Positions 25,996 to 35,509 of a stretch of 64,000 nt of DNA are shown in pieces. Made by a program: the position numbers and the translations under genes. Every line of letters begins with the position of its first letter. The first letter of the stretch is position 1. The notes under the pieces were generated by a model. It searched no databases and was not told the origin of the DNA. It saw nothing but the letters and a program-made list of their open reading frames with translations. Source of the DNA: CAVSRC01 sp963750065 (GTDB taxonomy: Bacteria; Pseudomonadota; Alphaproteobacteria; Rhizobiales; Kaistiaceae); contig CAVVPK010000024.1 of NCBI GenBank assembly GCA_963750065.1, positions 124,001 through 188,000 on the forward strand, read 5' to 3'.

Positions 25996-26669
25996 ATGAG
26001 CCTGATCGTGAAGATATGCGGCCTCTCGACGGAGGAGACGCTGGACGCCGCTCTGGCGGCCGGCGCCGACATGGTCGGCCTGGTCTTCTTCCCGAAGAGC
26101 CCTCGCTTGGTGACGCCCGCGCGCGGCGCCGAACTGGCCGCGCGCGTCGCCGGCCGCGCCGAGGTGGTGGCGCTCACCGTCGACATGGACGATCGCGATG
26201 TGGCCGAGCTGGTAGACATTGTCCATCCGGACTGGCTGCAGTTTCACGGCAGCGAGAGCGTCGACTATGTCGAGGCGATGCGCGCCATGACGGGCCGCCA
26301 GATCATGAAGGCGCTGCCGATCGCCGCGCCAGCCGATCTCGAGCGTGCCGGCCGCTACATGGCCGTCGCCGACCGCCTGCTGCTCGACGCCAAGCCACCG
26401 AAAGACGCGACACGCCCTGGCGGCTTGGGAACACCCTTCGACTGGACGCTGCTTGCCGGCTTCGATCCGGACATTCCCTGGATGCTCTCCGGTGGTCTGG
26501 CGCCGGGCAACGTCGCCGAGGCGATCGCTGCCACCGGCGCCCCCGGCGTCGACGTTTCCTCGGGCGTGGAAAGCGCCCCCGGCCGCAAGGAGGCCGATCT
26601 CATCCGCGCCTTCATTGCCAATGCCCGCGGCGCCGGTGCCGCATCCAACATGCCGCGAGCCGCTGCCTC

Positions 26670-26673
<4 letters not shown>
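25996..26673 (+). CDS. trpF: Phosphoribosylanthranilate isomerase
   Basis: A 225-residue TIM barrel catalysing the third step of tryptophan synthesis. KICGLSTEETLDAA holds the catalytic cysteine, ALTVDMDD the catalytic aspartate, and GVDVSSGVESAPGRK the phosphate loop. ATG 25996 (MSLIVKICG) is the normal start; a GTG at 25978 is in frame. The stop overlaps the trpB start by ATGA. Confidence 0.95.
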
Positions 26674-27887
<1,214 letters not shown>

Positions 27888-27890
27888 GCC

Positions 27891-28733
27891 ATGACCGAGA
27901 CCCGCATCGACCGCCGCTTTGCCGCGCTGAAGGAGGAAGGCCGCCCGGCGCTGGTGACCTTCGTCATGAGCGGCGACCCGGATTACGAAGCCTCGCTGGC
28001 AATCATCAAGGCACTGCCCAAGGCCGGCGCCGACGTGATCGAGCTTGGCATGCCCTTCTCCGATCCGATGGCCGACGGCCCCGCGATCCAGGCCGCCGGC
28101 TTGCGCGCGCTTCACGGCGGCCAGACGCTGGCAAAGACGCTTGAGATGGTGCGCGCCTTCCGCGAAGGCGAGCACGACACGCCCATCGTTCTCATGGGCT
28201 ACTACAACCCGATCTATTCCTACGGCAACGAACGCTTCCTCGAAGACGCCAAGAAAGCCGGTGTTGACGGGCTAATCCTGGTCGACCTGCCGCCCGAAGC
28301 GGACGACGAGCTTTGCCTGCCGGCGATCGCCCACGGCATCAATTTCATCCGTCTGGCGACGCCGACCACCGACGACAAGCGCCTGCCCGCCGTCCTCGCC
28401 AATTCCTCCGGCTTCGTCTACTACGTCTCCATGCTCGGCATCACCGGCATGGCGCTGCCCGATACCACCCGCATCTCCGGGGCGGTGGAAAGGATCAAGC
28501 GGCACACCATATTGCCGGTGGCCGTCGGCTTCGGCGTCAAGACCGCCGATCAGGCGCGGGAGATCGGCCGGGCCGCCGACGGGGTGGTTGTCGGAACCGC
28601 GATTGTCGAGGCGGTGCGCACCTCGCTTGACGACGAGGGACGCGCCAGCACGCGGACCGTGCCGGCGGTGTCGGCGCTGGTGTCGGAACTTGCCTCAGGT
28701 GTGCGCAGCGCCCGCATGCAAGCAGCGGAATAG
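27891..28733 (+). CDS. trpA: Tryptophan synthase alpha subunit
   Basis: A 280-residue TIM barrel releasing indole from indole-3-glycerol phosphate. The catalytic residues are Glu51 (VIELGMPFSDP) and Asp62 (MADGP). VGFGVKTADQA lies in the phosphate-binding part. It follows trpB after three bases; accD follows after 24, so accD and folC likely continue the transcript, as in other proteobacteria. Confidence 0.96.
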   Translation: MTETRIDRRFAALKEEGRPALVTFVMSGDPDYEASLAIIKALPKAGADVIELGMPFSDPMADGPAIQAAGLRALHGGQTLAKTLEMVRAFREGEHDTPIVLMGYYNPIYSYGNERFLEDAKKAGVDGLILVDLPPEADDELCLPAIAHGINFIRLATPTTDDKRLPAVLANSSGFVYYVSMLGITGMALPDTTRISGAVERIKRHTILPVAVGFGVKTADQAREIGRAADGVVVGTAIVEAVRTSLDDEGRASTRTVPAVSALVSELASGVRSARMQAAE

Positions 28734-28757
28734 GCCCCGAAAAAGGGGAATGGATAG

Positions 28758-29675
28758 ATGAGCTGGATCAACAACGTCGTCCGCCCGAAGATTCGCAACC
28801 TCCTCAACAAGCGGGAGGTGTCGCCCAATCTGTGGATCAAGTGTCCTGAGACCGGCGAGATGGTCTTCCATCGCGACCTGGAGATGAACCAGTTCGTCAT
28901 CCCCGGCTCCGGCTACCACATGCGCATGAATTCGACCCAGCGCCTGCAGCATTTCTTCGACAACGGCGCCTACGAGACCCTGCCGCTGCCCGAGGTGCCG
29001 GTCGACCCGCTCAAGTTCCGCGACGAGCGCCGCTATACCGAGCGGCTGCGTGATGCGCGCGCCAAGACCACCCTTGTCGATGCGGTGGTGGTCGGCGCCG
29101 GCACCGTCGAGCAGGTACCCATGGTCGCCGCCGTGCAGGATTTCGATTTCATGGGCGGCTCGCTCGGCATGGCCGCCGGCGAAGCGATCGTCACCGGCAT
29201 GATGACGGCGGTGGAGCGCAGGCGTCCCTTCGTCATGTTCGCCGCTTCCGGCGGCGCCCGCATGCAGGAAGGCATCCTGTCGCTGATGCAGCTGCCGCGA
29301 ACCACCGTCGCCGTTCAGGCGCTGCGCGAGGAGAAGCTGCCCTATATCGTCGTGCTCACCAACCCGACCACCGGCGGCGTCACCGCCTCCTACGCCATGC
29401 TCGGCGACGTCCATATTGCCGAGCCGGGTGCGTTGATCGGCTTCGCCGGCCCGCGCGTCATCGAGCAGACCATCCGCGAGAAGCTGCCCGACGGTTTCCA
29501 GCGCTCCGAATTCCTGCGCGAGCACGGCATGGTCGACATGGTCGTTCACCGCCACAAGCTGCGATCGACGATCGGCCGCATCTGCCGCCTGCTCGGCGCC
29601 GAAGCGCTGCCTGCGACCCTACCGGCGCCGGCAGAGGCTCCGTCGGCCGCCGAGCCGGCGCCCGCGAACGCCTGA
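28758..29675 (+). CDS. accD: Acetyl-CoA carboxylase carboxyltransferase subunit beta
   Basis: A 305-residue subunit that, with AccA, transfers the carboxyl group from biotin to acetyl-CoA. The crotonase-like core is clear: GGSLGMAAGEAIV, ASGGARMQEGILSLMQ and NPTTGGVTASYAMLGD. In E. coli four cysteines form a zinc ribbon near the N-terminus; here the equivalent region reads WIKCPETG and VIPGSGYHM, so three of the four are absent, as I recall for other Rhizobiales. The C-terminus is rich in Ala and Pro. Confidence 0.95.
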   Translation: MSWINNVVRPKIRNLLNKREVSPNLWIKCPETGEMVFHRDLEMNQFVIPGSGYHMRMNSTQRLQHFFDNGAYETLPLPEVPVDPLKFRDERRYTERLRDARAKTTLVDAVVVGAGTVEQVPMVAAVQDFDFMGGSLGMAAGEAIVTGMMTAVERRRPFVMFAASGGARMQEGILSLMQLPRTTVAVQALREEKLPYIVVLTNPTTGGVTASYAMLGDVHIAEPGALIGFAGPRVIEQTIREKLPDGFQRSEFLREHGMVDMVVHRHKLRSTIGRICRLLGAEALPATLPAPAEAPSAAEPAPANA

Positions 29676-29694
29676 CACCGGGTTTCTCGCCAGC

Positions 29695-31014
29695 ATGGAC
29701 CGCTCCACCGCCATTCTTGAGCGATTCCGCGCCCTCTATCCGCGCGAGATCGACCTGTCGCTGGACCGCATGACGGTCCTGATGGAGAAGCTCGGCCGCC
29801 CCGATCTCCGCCTGCCGCCGGTCATCCACATCGCCGGCACCAACGGCAAGGGCTCAACCACCGCCTTCCTGCGCGCCATGCTGGAGGCGGCCGGCAAGTC
29901 AGTCCACGTCTACACCTCGCCCCATCTTGTGCGCTTTCACGAGCGCCTGCGCGTCGGTGCTCCCGGCGGTGGCCGCTTCGTCGACGAGGACGAGCTGATC
30001 GAGGTGCTGATCGCGGTCGAGCACGCCAATGCCGGCGCGCCGATCCCGCAATTCGAGATCACCACCGCCGCCGCCTTCCAGCTCTTCGCCGATCATCCGG
30101 CGGACTATCTGCTGCTCGAGGTGGGCCTCGGCGGACGCTACGACGCCACCAACATTATTACCGACCCGCTGGTCTCGGTGATCACGCAGATTGCGCTCGA
30201 TCACGAGAAGTTCCTCGGCAACACCGTCGAAGAGATCGCCGGCGAGAAGGCCGGCATCATCAAGCGCGACCGTCCGGTGGTGGTGGCGCCCGAGCGCGAG
30301 TCCATCGTCGACGTGATCGAGGCCGAGGCGGCGCGTCTCGGCGCGCCGGTCTATCTCGCCAACCGCGATTGGATCGCCCACGCCGAGCACGGCCGCCTGG
30401 TCTACCAGGACATCGATGGCCTGCTCGATCTGCCGGCGCCGCGCCTGGTCGGCCGCCACCAGTTCACCAATGCCGGCCTTGCCATCGCGGCGCTGCGTCA
30501 GGCCTATCCGGCGATCGCGACCGAGGCGATCGAGGCCGGGCTCACCAATGTCGAGTGGCCGGCGCGCATGCAGCGTCTGACGACCGGCAAGCTCGTCGCC
30601 CGTGCCCGCGGCGATGCCGAGATCTGGCTTGACGGCGGGCACAATCCGGCCGCCGGACAAGTGATCGCCGAGGCGGTTGCCGACCTCGAGGAGCGCGTGC
30701 CGCGGCCGCTGTTCATGATCTGCGGCATGCTCAACACCAAGGATCCGGTGGGCTTCTTCGAGCCCTTCGCCGGTCTTGCCCGCCAGGCCTATACGGTGCC
30801 GGTGCCGTCCTCGGCGGCCGGGCGCGACCCGGCGGAGCTGGCGGAAGCGGCCAGGAGCGCCGGGATCGACGCCCTGCCGGTTGCCGATGTCGAGACGGCG
30901 CTCGACCAGATTTCGGCCAAGACCGGCCTGTCGATTCCGCCCCGCATCCTGATCTGCGGCTCGCTCTATCTCGCCGGCTCGGTGCTCGACGCCAACGGCA
31001 CCCCGCCGGGCTAG
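29695..31014 (+). CDS. folC: Bifunctional dihydrofolate / folylpolyglutamate synthase
   Basis: A 439-residue Mur-ligase-like enzyme adding glutamate to dihydropteroate and to folates. HIAGTNGKGSTTAFL is the P-loop. GLGGRYDATN and ITQIALDHEKFLG are family signatures, and WLDGGHNPAAG is in the C-terminal domain. It follows accD closely. Its stop overlaps the convergent NUDIX gene by four bases, the two stops sharing CTAG. Confidence 0.94.
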   Translation: MDRSTAILERFRALYPREIDLSLDRMTVLMEKLGRPDLRLPPVIHIAGTNGKGSTTAFLRAMLEAAGKSVHVYTSPHLVRFHERLRVGAPGGGRFVDEDELIEVLIAVEHANAGAPIPQFEITTAAAFQLFADHPADYLLLEVGLGGRYDATNIITDPLVSVITQIALDHEKFLGNTVEEIAGEKAGIIKRDRPVVVAPERESIVDVIEAEAARLGAPVYLANRDWIAHAEHGRLVYQDIDGLLDLPAPRLVGRHQFTNAGLAIAALRQAYPAIATEAIEAGLTNVEWPARMQRLTTGKLVARARGDAEIWLDGGHNPAAGQVIAEAVADLEERVPRPLFMICGMLNTKDPVGFFEPFAGLARQAYTVPVPSSAAGRDPAELAEAARSAGIDALPVADVETALDQISAKTGLSIPPRILICGSLYLAGSVLDANGTPPG

Positions 31015-31487
31015 TCGACCAAAACCTCAACCGGAAGCGGTTCGCTCGGCGGTCCTTCGGTCAGATAGCGGTTGACGATCTCGGCAAGGGACGTCGGCGT
31101 GAAGATCTCATCGGCCGTCGCCAGCGCTGCCACCGGCCACCACCGGAATTCCTCCAGCACCTCGGCTTCGACGGCGTCGGACATCTGAGGTTCGAAGCGC
31201 GCTACATGGACGGCGCGGTATTCCTCACGTTGGCAGATGCGGCGCTCGCCCCAGTCGAATGTGTGCTGCCGTCGCCAGAGCAGGGGGCCGACCCTGAAGC
31301 CGTCGATGCCCAGTTCTTCCATCAACTCGCGCCGCAGACCGTCCTCGATCAACTCGCCCTCAACCAGACCGCCACCGGGTGTGATCCAGAACGGTTGCCC
31401 GCCCTCTGGAGGGCGGATGCACATCAACAGGATATCCTGCTCGGGCGTGAGCAGGACGGCGCGCACCGCCTGGCGATGGACGATCAT
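31011..31487 (-). CDS. NUDIX hydrolase
   Basis: A 158-residue protein with a fully canonical Nudix box at residues 39-61 (G-x5-E-x7-RE-L-x-EE-x-G-I), so it should cleave a nucleoside diphosphate linked to another group. WITPGGGLVEGE and FRWWPVAAL flank it. Substrate is unknown. ATG 31487 is the first plausible start and lies downstream of the trxA terminator, so it needs its own promoter. It is convergent and overlapping with folC. Confidence 0.88.
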   Translation of the reverse strand: MIVHRQAVRAVLLTPEQDILLMCIRPPEGGQPFWITPGGGLVEGELIEDGLRRELMEELGIDGFRVGPLLWRRQHTFDWGERRICQREEYRAVHVARFEPQMSDAVEAEVLEEFRWWPVAALATADEIFTPTSLAEIVNRYLTEGPPSEPLPVEVLVD

Positions 31488-31524
31488 CGGCACGACCTCC
31501 GGTAGGTTCGTGCCTCCGAATAAC

Positions 31525-31552
31525 AAAAAGGGTCGCCGAAGCGACCCTTTTT
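31525..31552. terminator. Bidirectional terminator between trxA and the NUDIX gene
   Basis: AAAAAGGGTCGC at 31525-31536 and GCGACCCTTTTT at 31541-31552 form a perfect stem with the stable loop CGAA. A-tract and T-tract allow it to work on both strands. It ends trxA transcription. Confidence 0.93.
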
Positions 31553-31579
31553 CTTTCAGTAGGTGAGCCGGGCGAGGCG

Positions 31580-31897
31580 TCAGATGCCGGCCTTGATCCA
31601 GTCCGACAGCCGTCCCTTCGGCACGGCGCCTACCTGCATGGAGGTCGGCTCGCCGTTCTTGAACATGATCAGCGTCGGGATTGAACGCACGCCATAGCGG
31701 ATGGTGATGTCGGGGTTCTCGTCGACATTGAGCTTGGCGATCTTCACCTGGCCTTCCATCTCGGAAGCGATCTCTTCCAGCGCCGGCGAAATCATCCGGC
31801 AGGGGCCGCACCATTCGGCCCAGAAATCAACCACCACGGGCTCCGAAGAGCCGAGGACCTCAGTGTCGAAACTAGCATCAGTGACGTGGGCAGGCAT
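31580..31897 (-). CDS. trxA: Thioredoxin
   Basis: A 105-residue cytoplasmic thioredoxin with the active site WCGPC at residues 29-33, the buried Asp in VVVDFWA and the cis-proline in SIPTLIMF. It reduces protein disulfides with NADPH through thioredoxin reductase. It has its own promoter and terminator. Its position between addA and folC is the usual one in Rhizobiales. Confidence 0.97.
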   Translation of the reverse strand: MPAHVTDASFDTEVLGSSEPVVVDFWAEWCGPCRMISPALEEIASEMEGQVKIAKLNVDENPDITIRYGVRSIPTLIMFKNGEPTSMQVGAVPKGRLSDWIKAGI

Positions 31898-31933
31898 GTT
31901 GTACCTCGAAGCTCGCTGAAATTGGTTTCGTCA

Positions 31934-31961
31934 AACGTAGGTGGCCAACCCCCAATGTCAA
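31934..31961 (-). promoter_or_regulatory. Promoter of trxA
   Basis: On the complementary strand TTGACA (31961-31956) and TACGTT (31939-31934) are 16 bases apart and lie 36 bases upstream of the trxA start. The -35 box is a perfect consensus match. Confidence 0.55.
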
Positions 31962-32017
31962 GGTAACCAGTGGATACCGGCGGATTGCCTGATGGTCGCA
32001 CCCCGGGGAGGCGCCTT

Positions 32018-35000
32018 TCAGCCCGCCAGAACGCCTGATTCGGCCGAATCAAGCGTCGCCGCCGGGATTTCCATCAGCGCCGGACCATCGGTCCATAGCA
32101 GTGCCGCGGTGACCGCGCGGCCGGGATAGAGGCGGCTGAGGAGCGTGCGGTAGAGCGCCAGCTGGGTGACGTAGGTCTCCGGCACCGAATCCAGCGTCTC
32201 CGGCGCCGGCCGGTTGGTCTTGTAGTCGACGATGAGGATGCGCTCGGGCGTCACCGCCAGCCGGTCGATGCGGCCCGAGACCGACACCTCGCCGCTGGCC
32301 CGGGCGAGGCGGCCGACGATCTCTACCTCGGCGCGACTGCCCTCGGCGAACACCGGCGCGAAGGCGGGATCGGCCATCACCGCCGTCACTTCGGCGAGCA
32401 ACGCATCGCGCTCGGCTGCCTCCATCCCCGTGGCAAAGGCCGCCAGATAGGCGGCACCGATGGCGTCGCGCTCGCTTGTCGCGATCGCCGGCAGCGATTC
32501 GAGCAGCCGATGGATGAGTCGGCCGCGTTTGAGCGCCGCCGCGCCCGTGCCGCTGCCGCCGTGGGCAGGGTCTGGCGCGTCCGCCTCCGCCTCGAAGACG
32601 CTCGATGGCGTCAGGTGCCCGGGCTCCGGCATCGGCGCCAGCGCGTCCCGTTTAGCCCACTCCGGAAGGGTGATCTGCGCATCGCTGTCCGCCTGCCGGC
32701 CGAGATCGGCCGGGGCGACGCTCGGGGAGCGCCATTCCAGTGCCGTCAGCGTCCCGTCCGCCGCGCGGACTTCCTTTGCTTCCACTGCCAGTGCGCCGGT
32801 CACCAGGGCGTGCCAGCGCGTATCGGGATCGGGCGGCCGCCTGGCAAGGCCGACCACATAGAGCCGGTCGCGCGCCCGCGTCATGCCGACATAGAGCAGC
32901 CGGAGGTATTCCTCCTCCGCCCGGGCGCGTTCGCGCTGGAGACGGGCTTCCACCGCCTTTGGCATCTGCCTGGCCGAGCGCATCCACACGAAGGGGCCGG
33001 GATTGCGCGGGTCGTCGCCTTCGCCGAGCGGCAGGAGATGCGGATCGTGGCTGGCGATGGAGGGCAGGCTGCCATTGTCGACCAGGAAGACGATATCCGC
33101 CTCCAGCCCCTTGGCGCCGTGAACGGTCATCACCCGCACCTCGTCGCGCAGCGTGTCGGTGTCGCGCCTGATCTCGGTCTCGCCGGCCACGAGCCAGTCG
33201 AGAAAGCCTTCCAGCGTCGCCACGTTTGCCTGCTCATAGGCCAGCGCCTGGGCCAGAAACTCATCGAGCACATCTTCCGCTTCCGGCCCCAGCCGACGCA
33301 GGAACGCCGCGCGTCCCTTGTCCGGCCCGAGAATGCGAGCATAGAAGGCATGCGGATCGCTCTTGTCCGCGATCGCCAGCCATCCCTCGATCCGCCGCCG
33401 CGCCTCGGCGAATGCCCCGCCCGTCTTCGCCGCGTCCGCAAGCGCCGTCCACAGCGAGCCCTTGCGCTCATGCGCGAGGTCGTAGAGCGCCGCCTCGTCG
33501 AGCTCGATCAGCGGGCTCTTGATAAGCGCCGCCAGCGACAGGTCGTCCTCGGGCAGCAGCACCACGCGTCCCAGCGCCATCAGGTCCATCACCGCGATGT
33601 GCTCGGTGAGCGTCAGCCGGTCGGCGCCGGCAATCGGCACGCGTTTCGACTTGAGTTCGCGGTTGATCGCCTCGGTCAATACGCCGCGGCTGCGCGTCAG
33701 GATCAGGATCTCACCCGCCCGGATCGGCCGCGGCCTGCCGTTGGCGTCTCGCGCATCGAGCGCCTCGCCGCGGTCGAGCCAATCGCGCACGGTCGCGGCG
33801 AGGCGCGTGGCGAGCTGCACCTCCGGACTGTCCTCGCCCAGCGTGTCGAGCGGCGTCGCCCAGTCGTCGGGCTTCGGCCTGTCCGGCGGCGCGATCGCCG
33901 GCCAGATGGTAACGCGGCCGGGATCTCCCTTGCGCCGCGCTTCGTGGACCGGCCGCTTCGCCTCGGCCGACAGGCCGGCATGGGCGGCGGGATTTTCAAA
34001 GACTGCATCCACCGCCTCCAGCACTGCCGGCACCGAGCGGAAGGAGAGATGCAGTTCGACGTCGGACCAGGAGCGGGCGCCATCGAGTGCCGTGTCCCCG
34101 AGTTCCCGCCGCACGCGCGAAAACCAGGCCGGTACCGCGCCCTGGAAGGAGAAGATCGACTGTTTCTCGTCGCCGACGGCGAAGACGGTGCGCACCGTGT
34201 CGCTGGCGCCTTCGCCGGCAAAGAACTCTCCGACCAGCGCGCGGATCACCTGCCATTGGCGCGGGCTGGTGTCCTGAGCCTCGTCGATGAGGATGTGGTC
34301 GAGCCCGCGGTCGAGCTTGTATTGCACCCAGCGCGAAGCGTCACTTCGCGCAAGCAGTCCGACGGCCTTGACGATCAGATCGTCATAGTCGAGCCGGCCG
34401 CGCCGCTGCTTCAGTCTTCCGTATTCGCCGATCGCCGCATCGGCCAGGCGCAGCATGGCGGCGGTCGATTCGAATAGCTCTGCGGTGGCAATGCGGTCGA
34501 GCAGATCACCGAGCCGCGCGGACTCGGCCGCGAGCGTGGCGCCGATCCCGTCCCACTGGTCCTTGACCGTCTTGGTGACGATCTTCTCGGCAACGCGCAG
34601 GTCGCCGGCGGCCGTGGTGAAGAAGTCGAGAAGGGCGGCGGCACGTCCCGCGTCGTCGCTGGCGTCGAGAAAGGGCGCCAGCCGCGCGGCTGCGCCAATG
34701 TCGGTGCCCTTGCCGGAGCGCATCAGGCCGACCAGCCGGGCGATGTCGCTACGGCTGAAGGCGCACTCGGTCACGATCGCCGCGCGGAAGCGCTCGATCG
34801 AATCGCCGCGCTTCAGCCCCAGCGCTTGGTGAAGCTGGGCAATCGCGGCGTCGAGATTGCCGGCCGCGTCGATCCAGCCGGCAAGCCGGTCGCGCTTGTC
34901 GATGAACTCGGCGATCGAGTCCTCGTGCGTCACGTCGCTGACCAGCGACAGGACCGTCTCCAACGCCTGACCGAGGACGCCGTGCGGCGCGGCCGCGGCG

Positions 35001-35509
35001 CGAGCAAGCGTCGCGTGGCGTGCCTCGACCGTCAGCGCCTTGGCGTCGCGCTCGTCAAGCACCTCGAAATGCCCGGCGACATTGGCCTCGAAGGGAAACT
35101 GGTGCAGCAGGCGCTCGCAGAAGGCGTGGATGGTCTGGATCTTGAGCCCGCCCGGCGTCTCCAGCGCACGCGCGAAAAGCCGGCGGGCCGTGGACAAGAG
35201 CCGTGCATCCGGCGGGCGGCCTTCCAGTGCCGCCAGCTCCAGCGCGAGGTCCGCGTCGCCGAGCTTGGCCCAAGAGGCCAGCGTCTCGAAGACACGGGCA
35301 GCCATCTCGGCCGCCGCTGCCTTGGTGAAGGTCAGGCAGAGGATGCGCCCCGGATCGGTCCCGGCAAGCAGAAGGCGGATCACCCGGCGGGAGAGTACGA
35401 AAGTCTTGCCAGAGCCGGCATTGGCCGACACCCAGGCCGAGGAGGCCGGGTTGGAGGCGTCGGCCTGGGCCTTCAGGGTCACGCGGTCGATGCCGGCCGG
35501 CGCGCTCAT
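32018..35509 (-). CDS. addA: Double-strand break repair helicase AddA
   Basis: An 1163-residue UvrD-like helicase with a C-terminal RecB-type nuclease. Walker A is NAGSGKT at residues 30-36. ILIDEAQDTSPRQW is Walker B, VMTVHGAKGLEADIVFLVD is motif V, and LLYVGMTRARDRLY is motif VI. The nuclease motif GRIDRLAVTPERILIVDYKT is near the C-terminus. With AddB it processes DNA ends for RecA, the alphaproteobacterial counterpart of RecBCD. ATG 35509 overlaps the addB stop (ATGA). Confidence 0.96.
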   Translation of the reverse strand: MSAPAGIDRVTLKAQADASNPASSAWVSANAGSGKTFVLSRRVIRLLLAGTDPGRILCLTFTKAAAAEMAARVFETLASWAKLGDADLALELAALEGRPPDARLLSTARRLFARALETPGGLKIQTIHAFCERLLHQFPFEANVAGHFEVLDERDAKALTVEARHATLARAAAAPHGVLGQALETVLSLVSDVTHEDSIAEFIDKRDRLAGWIDAAGNLDAAIAQLHQALGLKRGDSIERFRAAIVTECAFSRSDIARLVGLMRSGKGTDIGAAARLAPFLDASDDAGRAAALLDFFTTAAGDLRVAEKIVTKTVKDQWDGIGATLAAESARLGDLLDRIATAELFESTAAMLRLADAAIGEYGRLKQRRGRLDYDDLIVKAVGLLARSDASRWVQYKLDRGLDHILIDEAQDTSPRQWQVIRALVGEFFAGEGASDTVRTVFAVGDEKQSIFSFQGAVPAWFSRVRRELGDTALDGARSWSDVELHLSFRSVPAVLEAVDAVFENPAAHAGLSAEAKRPVHEARRKGDPGRVTIWPAIAPPDRPKPDDWATPLDTLGEDSPEVQLATRLAATVRDWLDRGEALDARDANGRPRPIRAGEILILTRSRGVLTEAINRELKSKRVPIAGADRLTLTEHIAVMDLMALGRVVLLPEDDLSLAALIKSPLIELDEAALYDLAHERKGSLWTALADAAKTGGAFAEARRRIEGWLAIADKSDPHAFYARILGPDKGRAAFLRRLGPEAEDVLDEFLAQALAYEQANVATLEGFLDWLVAGETEIRRDTDTLRDEVRVMTVHGAKGLEADIVFLVDNGSLPSIASHDPHLLPLGEGDDPRNPGPFVWMRSARQMPKAVEARLQRERARAEEEYLRLLYVGMTRARDRLYVVGLARRPPDPDTRWHALVTGALAVEAKEVRAADGTLTALEWRSPSVAPADLGRQADSDAQITLPEWAKRDALAPMPEPGHLTPSSVFEAEADAPDPAHGGSGTGAAALKRGRLIHRLLESLPAIATSERDAIGAAYLAAFATGMEAAERDALLAEVTAVMADPAFAPVFAEGSRAEVEIVGRLARASGEVSVSGRIDRLAVTPERILIVDYKTNRPAPETLDSVPETYVTQLALYRTLLSRLYPGRAVTAALLWTDGPALMEIPAATLDSAESGVLAG

